64,000 nt of DNA from Arthrinium phaeospermum (taxonomy: Eukaryota > Ascomycota > Sordariomycetes > Amphisphaeriales > Apiosporaceae). Position numbers and translations under genes: made by a program. The notes beneath the pieces were generated by a model, which was not told the origin of the DNA, ran no database searches, and saw nothing but the letters and a program-made list of their open reading frames with translations. The DNA is taken from NCBI GenBank assembly GCA_006503535.1, contig QYRS01000009.1, positions 682,001 to 746,000 of the forward strand. The letters are read 5' to 3'. Position 1 is the first letter of the stretch. Every line of letters starts with the position of its first letter. Positions 54,809 through 64,000 of the stretch are shown in pieces.

Positions 54809-56455
54809 ATGCAATCGACCGAGTTCTGGGCGCTCCCGCCCGCCGAACGGGAAAAGCTCCTCCAGGGGCCCGCCCTCGCGCCGCCGCCGGGCGTCGTGCC
54901 CAACTTCGACGACCCCCCGAACGGGAACGCGGTGGTGATTTCGGTGTGCGGGACATGCCTCGTCGTCGGGTCCTTCTTCGTCTTTGTTCGTTTGTCCGGG
55001 ATGGGACGCTCGTGGAAGAAGATATTCATCAGCGACTGTGAGTGGTCATCCCAAGATGCTTTGATCAAACACGCCGACCCGGGGTGGTAACTCTATGTTG
55101 AGCTTTCTGCTGATACCAATTCCACAGATCTCATGCTGGTCTCTTACGTATGGCAATGATCTCTTTTATCTCACAATGTATAGAGAAAGAGGAGGTGGTG
55201 TATGTATGCACTGACAGTTATTCTCTTACAGGTCCTCTTCGTAGCCTACGTCGCCGTCCTCCTCCGCGAAGTCCACGTCGGTTTCCTCGTCCACCAATGG
55301 GACTTCCGTCTCCGCGACCTCCCCGAAATTTTCTACGTGAGTCCCCCTCAACCCCTCCACCCCTTATTCTAAGCTCACCCCGTCGTGCCAGCTCTTCACC
55401 CTCGCCACCAACTTCTTCACCACCACCATCCTCCTCCTCAAAACCGCCATCCTGCTCGAGTGGCAGCGCCTCTTCGTCCCGGGCCCCGGCAGCCGCCGCC
55501 GCAACTGCTTCTTCTGGACCTCGGCGGTCCTGCTGGCCGTCAACTTCGCCTTCAACGCCGCCGCCGTCCTCGTCGTCAACCTGGCCTGCACCCCCCACGA
55601 GAAGAACTGGGACATGCTCGTCCCGGGGCGCTGCTTCGACGGCCGCGCCCTCTTCGTCGCCTCGGCCGTCGTCAATTTCGCTATTGACCTGGCGATCCTG
55701 GTGTTGCCGCAAAAGGTCATTTGGGGATTGCTTCAGTTGTCGTTCCGGAAGCGGCTCGGGGTCTCGGTCGTGTTTGTGGTTGGGGTGATGTAAGTCGTAA
55801 TACTTGTTCTTCCCCGTATCCTGCTTTCAAGCCTGCCTCTCCACGCTTCTATTCCATATGATGGGCTAACCAAAATGGTCCGAGCAGTGCCTGCATCGCC
55901 GCCGCCTTCCGCATCCCCGTCTCGGTCCGCTACACGCGCTCCCAAGACGTCACGTACGACTTCTGCATCGTCGGCATCTGGGCCATGGTCGAGGCCACCT
56001 GCGGCCTCATCGTGTACTGCACCCCCGCGCTCCCGAAAGCCCTGGCCAAGCTACGGGGCGGCGGCAACGATAACAATAACAAGACGACACCCCCCTCCGG
56101 GACCAAGGACACCATCATCACCGCCGCTACCGCCACCACCCATCCCACCAGGCCAACGAGTCACAAGATGAGCGGGGTTTGGAAAATGTCCTCTCTACGT
56201 CGTGGTGACAACAAAAAGAACAAGAACAAGAACAAGAACAACCTGACCACCAGAAACAATAACAAACCCGAGGCGCATCGCTATCTGGAGCTGCGCGACT
56301 ACCGCCACCCTTCGCCCCCTCGCTCGGAAGACCTGGAGGCAATGCCAAACCCGGCGATTCTGCGGACTACGCGGGTCGATGTTCGGACAGAGGAGGCTGG
56401 GTATCACGGGGCCCCTAGTATCGGGACGAGAAGTCGCCAGCTACCATGGGCCTAA
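54809..56455 (+). CDS. Pth11-like / SAT4-family rhodopsin-domain membrane protein
   Basis: Exons 54809-55037, 55128-55147, 55232-55336, 55392-55789 and 55888-56455 give 439 residues. Exon 2 is only 20 bases; it restores the family segment D-Y-L-M-L-V-S-Y. I prefer M-Q-S-T-E-F-W at 54809 over the ATG at 54779. Seven spans are expected, with V-H-Q-W-D-F-R-L-R-D-L, N-F-F-T-T-T-I-L-L-L-K-T-A-I-L, V-P-G-R-C-F-D and the last-span region of this family (D-F-C-I-V-G-I-W-A-M-V-E-A). No CFEM domain precedes it. The long cytosolic tail has Asn/Lys repeats (K-N-K-N-K-N-K-N-N) and ends Arg/Pro-rich. Related proteins act as surface sensors in plant-associated fungi; the ligand is unknown. Confidence 0.85.
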
Positions 56456-56526
56456 AGAAGCACAGAGAACTCGACGACACACCATGGGAATTGATCTTGG
56501 GCTAGACACCCAACCGTATTCTACAT

Positions 56527-58209
56527 TCACAGTCGATACCGGAACCCAACCGTCTTCCAATCCGTCACATCCTCATAGTCCTCCGGCCGCAAATGAACCT
56601 GGTTAACCGCCTCCGTCACCTCCGCCGCAGAACCCCCCACGACATCGACCGGTTTCCCGCCATCGTCGTGACTACACCCAACAACCCCCGACGCCCCCAA
56701 CCCGGCATGGATGCCCTCCTCCTTTTCTCGACGTTCATTCATCCACTGGAGGTAGAACCGGAGCCCAAGCGACAGACACACCACCAACGCATAACAAACC
56801 ATAATCGCCCGGAAAGCGGTCGTATACCCGGGCGCCTCCGACTCGCGGAACAGCTGGGGCCCCACGATGTTGCCCGTGCAGTACGCCACAAACACGAGCG
56901 CCGTCATGGTGCCCTTCTTGGTCACGCCGCGGAAGTTGACCTGCACGAGCGACAGCAAGAGCGGCAGCGCCGCCGGGCCCGTCGACAGCAAAAAGTACCC
57001 GAACAGCGCGACGCCGTGCGGGAGCGCCTCGCGCTTGCCGATCAGCGCGCTGCCCACGACGGGCGGGAGCACGATGAGAGCCGCCAGGACGCAATTGAGC
57101 GAGCGGAACCGGCCCGCGAGCCAGCCCGTGCCCGAGATGGCGGCGATGGTGAGGACGGAGTAGGGGATGTTGATGAGGGTGGACTGCAGGTTCGTGAACC
57201 CGAACGAGACGAGGACCAGATTCGCAAAGTTCTGCGTCCCGCCGTTGGGGATCTGGCACAGCAGGCACAGCGACCCGACGAGCCACGTCTTGGGGTCGAC
57301 GAGGCACTCGCGCGCCTGGTCCCAGCGCCACGCCGTCTTCTCCGTCCGGCCCGTGCCTGCGACCACGACGCGGTCCTGGGCCCAGCGGCGCTCGGCGGGC
57401 GTCAGGAACGCGGCGCTCGAGATGCGGTCGGGCAGGCGCCAAAAGATAATAAAGCCCCAGAGGAAGGTCGCGACGCCCAAAATAATAAACATCCAGCGCC
57501 AGGGCCCGACGGCGGAGGCGGCGTCTCCGTTATCCTTGCGGATATGTCCGATGCCGAAGGCCAGGAAGGACGAGACGATGCCGCCGACGCTGTTGCCCGC
57601 GAACCAGATGCCCGTGCGCGTGGGGATCTCGTCGCGCGTGTACCAAGTCGACGTCACGAACATGAGCGCGGGCGAGACGGTGGCCTCGGCGACCCCCAAC
57701 AGGAACCGCACCGTCAAAAGGCCGCCGTAGTCGACGCACGCCGCCGTCAGCGCCACGACGGCGCCCCAGAACAGCGTGTTGGCGGCCAGGTAGCGGCCGA
57801 CGGGCAGGCGGGCGACGAGCAGCGTGGTCGGGTAGGCCCAGGCGAAGTAGCCGAAGTAGAAGACGGACGAGACCCAGGCGTAGTCCTGGCCGCGCAGGTG
57901 CGTGTCTTGTTTCAGCCCGAATACGGACGCGCTCGATAGGATCGTCTTGTCCATGAAGTTGAAGACGTACGTCACGAAGAGGAGCGGCAGCAGGCGCATG
58001 TCGATCTTGCGCACGATGCGGCGGGCCGTGGCGGCGTCGACGGCTTCGAATGCTGGGACATGCTGCGTATCTGTGGTGGCATTGCCTGGCTGCCCGGTCT
58101 CCAATTCATTGGGGTGGCCCATTGTCGCGTGTGAGCCTGGACGGACTGCTGCTGCATTGGGAGGGAGGAGACATTCGCGCGAGGAGCCTTCGTGCGAGTA
58201 AAGAGACAT
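56527..58209 (-). CDS. Dal5-like MFS transporter (anion:cation symporter family)
   Basis: Single exon, 560 residues. After a hydrophilic N-terminus come R-R-I-V-R-K-I-D-M-R-L-L-P-L-L, then F-N-F-M-D-K-T-I-L-S-S-A-S-V-F-G-L, R-F-L-L-G-V-A-E-A-T-V-S-P and W-Y-T-R-D-E-I-P-T-R-T-G-I-W-F, all typical of fungal allantoate/ureidosuccinate permeases. The second half has G-G-T-Q-N-F-A-N-L-V-L-V-S-F-G and the closing N-I-V-G-P-Q-L-F. It should import a small organic anion, in family terms often a purine breakdown product. It is divergent from the deaminase gene across a 677-base promoter with GATA motifs. Lack of introns contrasts with the other ACS transporter here. Confidence 0.9.
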   Translation of the reverse strand: MSLYSHEGSSRECLLPPNAAAVRPGSHATMGHPNELETGQPGNATTDTQHVPAFEAVDAATARRIVRKIDMRLLPLLFVTYVFNFMDKTILSSASVFGLKQDTHLRGQDYAWVSSVFYFGYFAWAYPTTLLVARLPVGRYLAANTLFWGAVVALTAACVDYGGLLTVRFLLGVAEATVSPALMFVTSTWYTRDEIPTRTGIWFAGNSVGGIVSSFLAFGIGHIRKDNGDAASAVGPWRWMFIILGVATFLWGFIIFWRLPDRISSAAFLTPAERRWAQDRVVVAGTGRTEKTAWRWDQARECLVDPKTWLVGSLCLLCQIPNGGTQNFANLVLVSFGFTNLQSTLINIPYSVLTIAAISGTGWLAGRFRSLNCVLAALIVLPPVVGSALIGKREALPHGVALFGYFLLSTGPAALPLLLSLVQVNFRGVTKKGTMTALVFVAYCTGNIVGPQLFRESEAPGYTTAFRAIMVCYALVVCLSLGLRFYLQWMNERREKEEGIHAGLGASGVVGCSHDDGGKPVDVVGGSAAEVTEAVNQVHLRPEDYEDVTDWKTVGFRYRL

Positions 58210-58886
58210 GATATACTTTCCCCTCTAGGCTCCTGCCGCACGCATGGAACGTAGTATTCTTCGGATGCGAGCCGAATGCCAGAAGATCGGCAAGGGTAGA
58301 GCCAAATGCGGGCGCTATCTTCTATCTCTGGCAAATCAGTAGCGATGCCGAGATGTGCTAAGCTGAAAGCACCCCCAGCTGCGTCGGTCTTGTCCGACCT
58401 TGCGCTGCACCTATCTGAAGGACAACAATATCTTCAGCTTTCCTTCTTAATCATGTAATGAAGGTTTCAGTCGGGTAGGAAGGAGCCAATGATGATATCG
58501 GTGGTAGATAGTCAACAAGACGCAACGGTATTGGTTTGTCTAAGTACAAAAAGACGTCATCTTCAAATTGCCAGAGGTCGGCAAGGGGCTGTTGACGCTG
58601 GTACGTTGGGTAGCGCTAAGCCAAGTGATTCTGCGGGCTGATACTGCCTTGGGTCAGTGGCCGCCCGCTAATATCGACCCGCTACTAGCCCCCTGCTGAT
58701 CCCAGAAATAGCATCTTGATAGGCCATGTTCCCCGGAGCGCCGGACTCCTAGATAGACACGGCAGTCGCAGTATGACATAAACTTATATATACCAAATGT
58801 AACCCAGACCAATCCGAAGTCGTGACATATGGTTCAATGATACCCTCAGCCTCTTATCCCTAACCAACTGCTAACCAGTCCCCACC
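58210..58886. promoter_or_regulatory. divergent promoter with GATA-factor motifs and a TATA box
   Basis: HGATAR-type motifs (either strand) at about 58315, 58323, 58411, 58507, 58718 and 58751. A TATATATA box at 58785-58792 lies about 95 bases before the deaminase ATG. Clustered GATA sites are what AreA/NIT2-type nitrogen regulators bind in filamentous fungi. Shared control of the transporter and deaminase is inferred. Confidence 0.55.
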
Positions 58887-60122
58887 ATGAACGGCCTCCA
58901 AGTCTCCCCCTTCATCGCCGCCCTCCCCAAAGTCGAGCTCCACGTGCACATCGAAGGCACCCTAACCCCCTCCCTGCGCTGGAAGCTCGCGCAGCGCAAC
59001 CACGTCCCCTTACCCTACGCCACCTACGACGAACTGCTAGCATCCTACAACGTGCTCTACAACCACCGCAAGGAGCTGCACGGCGACACCGGCGCCCCGA
59101 CCTTCCTGGAGACCTACTTCGCCGGCACCCAGGTCCTCTGCGAAGAGCGGGACTTCTACGAGCTCGGCATGGCGTACCTGGAGAAAGCTGCCGAGCTCAA
59201 CATCCGCTACGCCGAGCCCTTTTTCGACCTGCAGGCCTACCTGCCGCGCGGCATCCCCGCCGCCACCGTGCTAGACGGGTATATGCGGGCGCAGCGCGAG
59301 GGCGCCGCGCGGTTCGGGGTCCGGAGCAACTGGATCTTGTGCTTCGTCCGGGACCGGCCCGTCGAGGAGGGGGTCGCGGCGTACGAGGCGGCGCGGCCGT
59401 GGGCTCGGGTCCCGGGGGGTCGTGGGCTGTTTCACGCGGTGGGGTTGGCTAGTAACGAGTACGACCGGCCTCCGATGCTGTTTGAAGAGGCGTTCCGGAT
59501 GGCCAAGCAAGATGGTAAGGGAACTCTAATAGGGCTATTCACCCCTCTATAACTATCTACCAAAACCCCCTGTCATGCCTTGCATTTGCGAGCGAACATC
59601 AGTCTTCACCAGCTATCATGAGAGAAACCCCCATAGCCTAACCCCCTTCCAGGCCTCCACGTAACCATGCACTGCGACGTCGACCAAAAAGACGCCCCCT
59701 CCCACGTCCACGAAGCCCTCTTCACCGTCCTCGCCGGCCAGGGCGCTGACCGCCTCGACCACGGCCTCAACGCCCTCGACCGGCCCGAGCTGCTCCAGGG
59801 GCTCATCGAGCGGCAGATCCCGCTGACGCTGTGCCCGCACGCCTACCACCGGCGGCAGGCGACCGAGGTCCTGTTTCCCAAGCTGCGGCGGCTGTGGGAC
59901 CACTACCCGGGGGTCAAGTGGTGCGTCAACAGCGACGACCCGGCCTACATGCACGACGTCTGGATCGACGGGGCCATGGAGAAGGTCTATCGGTACTGCG
60001 GCTTGTCTAAGGCGGATATGGTGCGGCTCTCGCGGAACGCCGTCGAGATCAGCTGGGCGGAGGCGGAGGTCAAGGCGGAGCTGCTGCGAGAGCTCGAGAG
60101 GTTTGAGAAGGAGAACTGCTAG
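58887..60122 (+). CDS. adenosine/adenine deaminase-like metallohydrolase
   Basis: Exons 58887-59514 and 59653-60122 (intron GTAAGG...TTCCAG), 365 residues. Metal ligands: H-V-H in K-V-E-L-H-V-H-I-E-G (H19, H21), H216 in M-H-C-D-V-D-Q, and D304/D305 in N-S-D-D-P. The catalytic-base His is H246 in L-D-H-G-L-N. Where classical adenosine deaminases have H-A-G-E, this protein has H-C-D-V-D, so it belongs to a distinct branch of the family and its base (adenosine, adenine or another amino-purine) is uncertain. Likely cytosolic. Pairing with a Dal5-like importer suggests purine nitrogen use. Confidence 0.9.
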
Positions 60123-60900
60123 TCGAAAATGGACGGTGCATAGGCAGCATCATCAGTGATGTTGTCATCACAGCACGAATACTAGCTTAGACCTGGTGTC
60201 TGGTCCTGAGATCTACTTGTAGGCGGCAGTTGGCCGTAGTCCCAATCGGTGCACAGCTGTTCCATCAGTAGGATTCCCCCGTCACTGCAGAACTATACAT
60301 GAGACTCGGTGCTGGGCCGAGCACTGCTCTTGTACGCAGTAAAATAGCATGCATAGATCGATGTGACCCAAGATTGGCCCGTCATAAGAGCCCAACACCG
60401 AATGCGACCTGTATCAAAGCAACAACCACAACTACAGTACGGTGCGCACTCAAAATGCAGTCAATCAGCAACAGCTTTTGGATCAACAGGGGCCGCCTAC
60501 ACCAGGTGCCTCCCGGTACCATGTCATTGACCACTTCCTAGCCTGACTTACCTTACTCTGGCCGAGTCTACGCACTCACAGCATGACCATCTCTACTTGA
60601 GCTCCTCCGGCTCCCATGTGTCAACACATCATATGTTTACGACGGCGAGCAGCAGAGCAAAGATGCAAAAAAGAAAACATACAACACCGAGGATTCCCAG
60701 GTCGTCACCGACCCTAGTACTAATTCGGCTCTCTGCTGCTTATATATGGGAGAGCGGACGGGATCCCTAGTATTCAGCAGGATATGGTCGTATGTGAAAG
60801 AACGAAGCCTTCTGGTGTGCTATATAGCGCGCAACATGTCCGCAAAAGGCTGCTCGTCCAGTTACCCCTTTACAGAACGTTTGGAGAAGGGCGCAGCAAC
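60123..60900. other. intergenic region
   Basis: No supported gene. A few bases around 60670-60760 read like the beginning of decayed coding sequence but cannot be joined to anything. Confidence 0.45.
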
Positions 60901-62760
60901 ATTCATCATCGGTTTCAATGCATTATAATTCAGTCATGGGAGGCATCGGCGGTCTCGATGCCAAATTGTATGTCGCCGTGCTGGAGGCTTGGGGATTGTC
61001 TACAATGTCGAGCACGCAAGCCGATCCGAGGTGTCGCGCCCGACATTGGCGAGCATGGCGTTCTTCGGCTGTCCAACGTCTTGTACGCCCCAGCAGCCCT
61101 TGATGCACCGGGGCTTGGCCCCTGAGCTTATGGCGGCGGTGGGCGGCGGAAGGATGTACTACGCGCAAGGGCAAGGCGCAGGGCGGGTCAATGGTCATCA
61201 GCGCCACGACATATCTGCGGGGGACGAGAAGGTCATGCCAAAGGCTGGTGGACCTCATCGGCGACCAGTGCTGGACTTTCGATGACCTGTTAAGATTATT
61301 TGAAGAAGTCATGCCGATTGACAGACCCATGATTCGACAAACGCAATGCTGCGAATGGCACAGCGGCATATTGCCCAGCGGTATTCGACCCCGACGGTGG
61401 TCCGCTATGTGTATCGTGGGACAATAGGATCGATCCGACTCCCACCTGGATGTGCAAAGGTCGTGAAGGAGGCCGGCCTGTCTCCGAGCCCAAAGGTATT
61501 CGGCGGTAATGGCGAGCTCATTGGGCGTGGTACGTGGGTTCCCTCAATAATCAACCCTGAGAATGCTCATTCGTCGTCAGTCGAAAGCGATTTTCTTCGG
61601 GACGTTATCCACCGGGGTAGCAAGCTGACCGAGTACATGTATACTCATGCGAAACAGTTTCTCGTTGATCGATCGAGTTTTCCGAGGACTATTGGGGTTG
61701 ATGTCGACACCCTATGGTCGAATGATGCGCTCAATACTGCTAAGGGTGTCATCGTCTCTACTGAACATTCCACTTACCGCAGCTGCTCATGGTATCAGGT
61801 AAGGGGCCCTGATGGCTGGCGGCCAAGCTGGGTTGACATCACATTCCCATAGGATTCGAGCCAAAGGTCATGCTTGAATCTCAGTCTGTTCGGGTTATCG
61901 TCGATTCGCCAGGGACGGCCCAGAACTTCGTCGGCCCCCCGCAAATCGCAGTATCAATCCCTGGCTGTTGACCCAGCGCTGGCGCCCCATTACGTAAAAC
62001 AGTATCTTGAGGACGCATTGGACCCATTTAGCAATGCGACAGGATATCGGGCGGCTGGGCGTATTCCCCAGATGCTGCCCAGCGCACTGGCCATAGAAGC
62101 TCAGCGGGGACTCGCAGGTTAGCCAACCTACCGGCCGGAGATCACGTACATCGCTCGGAAATTCCTGGGCAGCCCCAATCTTACGATAATCGGCGCGGTG
62201 ACGGCGGCCTGGATGTTCATTGCCTTCTCGACGGGCATCGTCATTATTCGCAGCGTGAGCATAGCCGAGTCTCTTCCTCTATCTCGCTGAACTGGCTCGG
62301 CAATAGTTTCGACGCCCAGATCGCCACTAGCTGCGTTCCAGAGATTGGGGGGGATACGGATGACGGAGCCGGCCAACACAATCAAGGTCGGTCCAGAACA
62401 TCTATCAGGCTCGCATGCGCAGACGGACGGACAGGTTCTGGATTACATTCGCCAGAACGCTACTCGGATCCGACATCCAGCTGAGCACTTGTGCAATAGA
62501 GCGATCGGGCGATGACGGGACGGTAGTCGACAGCAAGGAGGGTGTCCGGCGTTCAAAGGCGTCGCATCTGCGATGTCAGTATCATTCCATCTTTCACAAC
62601 TCCAGCTCAGCTACAAGGAAAGCTGTTCGCCGTGGCGGAAAACAGACAACAGATGACATCAAGGCAGCAGGTGGTTTCGAGGCCGTGTAGTCTGCTGATC
62701 CGCTACGTAGCAGTCCTTGGGGTATTGATTGGATTGAAGTCATCGGAGCCGGTTGTCTAG
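60901..62760 (+). pseudogene. multiply frameshifted membrane-protein pseudogene
   Basis: Protein-like stretches follow one another on the + strand in different frames: about 61191-61360 (D-Q-C-W-T-F-D-D-L-L-R-L-F-E-E-V-M-P), about 61360-61500 in another frame (C-P-A-V-F-D-P-D-G-G-P-L-C-V-S-W), 61346-61852 (V-F-G-G-N-G-E-L-I-G-R-G-T-W-V-P-S), and about 61860-62120 (Y-L-E-D-A-L-D-P-F-S-N-A-T-G-Y). A hydrophobic span lies near 62180-62245 (L-T-I-I-G-A-V-T-A-A-W-M-F-I), then a basic tail-like region to about 62520. Stops and shifts separate the pieces and no start exon is clear. It looks like an old gene for a protein with a large extracytosolic part and at least one membrane span. Family not recognised. 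Confidence 0.5.
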
Positions 62761-63951
62761 CAGCAAGTCGAGTCAAGCCTCGCCCAAGCTAGCGGTAGCT
62801 AACCCCCGGATTTCCAAAGCTGATTCAAGATAGCTCTAGCACGCGGTGCTGCATTGAAACGACGAATGTCTAGATCCGAGTGGATGAGAGGCCGGCGGCT
62901 TGGCCCTAAGTATGATAAAGAGTAAAGCTATCGAGTCAAAAGCGGGCTAGCTTCCGATTTGGGGAGGCAGGGGTGCGGACAGCCGGTCTGGTCCCCGATA
63001 GCAGGCAGTGCTACTTAAGAGCTGTGAGTAAAGACAGAATGTCCCCACCGTAAGGATAAGCAGTTGCTGTGGTGTTTTGATCAGCATAAGAGCATTGATG
63101 GATGATGGTAATGGGAGCGGGTGGGTACATTTGCCTACTTACATTATGAATCGTATCTAGTAAGGTCAGCTATCAGCCCTGAACCGCATTTCAGCATATC
63201 AGATAGGCCAAATTGCGTATCAGCTGCCTCCCATGCTACCACACTACCGGATAACGGGATGGAAGGAGGCAGGAACAGGAAAGTCCATGCGATTGCAACA
63301 GGGCCAAGCCCAGCCTTGGTCCGAAGGGGGATGTCCATGCGAATGGCAGCAGCCAAGAAATCACCGCTACTTGGCTTTGGGGTAAAGCATGTTCTCAGCT
63401 CTGTCGCCGGCAGGGCTAGGTGGTTCACGGTAGAAAGGGAAAAGGCCAGGGGAGGGCGTTGTCGCGTGGTTGGTGGGTGGTGGTGCTTGTTCCCTCCGCT
63501 CTCTCTCTGTTGTGTCGCTATCAACGAGAGCCGTTATCGTCGCTCTAAGCGTCTTGGCAGTCTGGGGTTGGCACGGGTTAGGCCCGTTTTAGTCGGGTTG
63601 CCAAGCCGCTGAGGGCGAACCTCGTTATCTCGGTGGGGCAGTAGTGGTAGTGATTGGTGACTGGCTCAACCACCATGTCGTCTCTACCCTCATTCCCTAG
63701 CTCTGTCCAGGTGCAATCCAGGCTCTCTCCTCTCCAGTCTCTCGTGTATCTGCGTGGGTGTTCCTTGTTATGTAACAACCACGTTATCAATTCGCTCCAT
63801 ATATCCCCAGAGAGCCATCATGCCGTCTCTCGCATATATAGCATTCGAGATGTCCCCTTTGGGATTGAGGGCTTGCTTCACCACGGAAACTCCCCTTCAC
63901 CCAACTCATCTCCTATCACCCTCTGTTCCGTAGTCATCAACTCCTACCATA
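62761..63951. other. intergenic region and 5' flank of the last gene
   Basis: No supported gene. From about 63650 onward CT-rich stretches and ATATATAG near 63833-63840 suggest the promoter of the gene starting at 63952. Confidence 0.5.
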
Positions 63952-64000
63952 ATGGATGACACCGAAAAGAAGGGAGGCATTACGCCTGCCTACACCAACA
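63952..64000 (+). CDS. 5' end of a gene that runs off the window
   Basis: ATG in CATAATGG context opens a frame M-D-D-T-E-K-K-G-G-I-T-P-A-Y-T that continues to the last base. The upstream TATA-like element, CT-rich leader and charged start support a real gene, but 16 codons are too few to name it. Confidence 0.5.
   Translation, partial: MDDTEKKGGITPAYTN

Noticed and set aside
56593..57939. 448-codon + frame
   Set aside because: Antisense of the intronless Dal5-like transporter; long only because of G+C-rich third positions.
1..64000. tRNA, rRNA, CRISPR or prokaryotic operon features
   Set aside because: I found no T-loop/A-box pairs forming a cloverleaf, no rRNA sequence and no spaced direct repeats; introns and gene families show a fungal nuclear genome.

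Overview
The window is nuclear DNA from a filamentous ascomycete, most likely Pezizomycotina and probably Sordariomycetes. Most genes carry short introns of about 50-140 bp with GTRNGT donors, CTAAC/CTGAC-type branch sites and YAG acceptors. Coding exons are G+C-rich at third positions. The families are typical of such fungi: Dal5-like transporters, a Pth11-like rhodopsin-domain protein, GH78 rhamnosidase, a HET-protein tail and small cysteine-rich secreted proteins. There is no operon structure, and I saw no CRISPR, rRNA or tRNA gene.

Layout. 1-4.8 kb: a gene-poor, decayed, repeat-rich stretch with a tandemly triplicated exon-intron unit, a broken Ala-rich gene and a 43-bp minisatellite. 4.8-6.5 kb: a five-exon Dal5/Liz1-type transporter. 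7.7-10.0 kb: an F-box/ankyrin protein. 10.4-11.8 kb: a HET-protein C-terminal fragment and a three-exon unknown gene. 12.5-19.6 kb: three head-to-tail SRPK-like kinase genes, each ending in one predicted membrane span and losing catalytic residues step by step. 19.9-25.2 kb: a SAM methyltransferase, a two-repeat cysteine-rich secreted protein and a polytopic membrane protein. 26.5-27.6 kb: an orphan acidic/helical protein. 29.8-35.7 kb: a frameshifted AAA+ ATPase followed by a dynamin-like GTPase.

35.7-39.1 kb is gene-poor. 39.1-46.3 kb holds a hexose-type sugar transporter, a quinone-reductase/enoyl-reductase-like protein and a secreted GH78 alpha-L-rhamnosidase. 46.9-50.6 kb holds a large unknown protein with an in-frame stop in its N-terminal part. 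50.9-56.5 kb holds an HTD2-like hot-dog dehydratase, an SDR and a Pth11-like receptor-type membrane protein. 56.5-60.1 kb is a divergent pair, a Dal5-like transporter and an adenosine/adenine deaminase-like enzyme, around a promoter rich in GATA motifs; this looks like a purine/nitrogen scavenging unit. 60.9-62.8 kb is a multiply frameshifted membrane-protein pseudogene. A new gene starts at 63952 and runs off the window.

The most unusual content is the kinase/pseudokinase triplet. Next come the HET-tail fragment and the cysteine-rich protein. There is also a recurring pattern of single-base frame losses in G/C-rich runs (AAA+ gene, reductase start). That pattern could be real gene decay or sequence error and should be settled before any gene is called dead.
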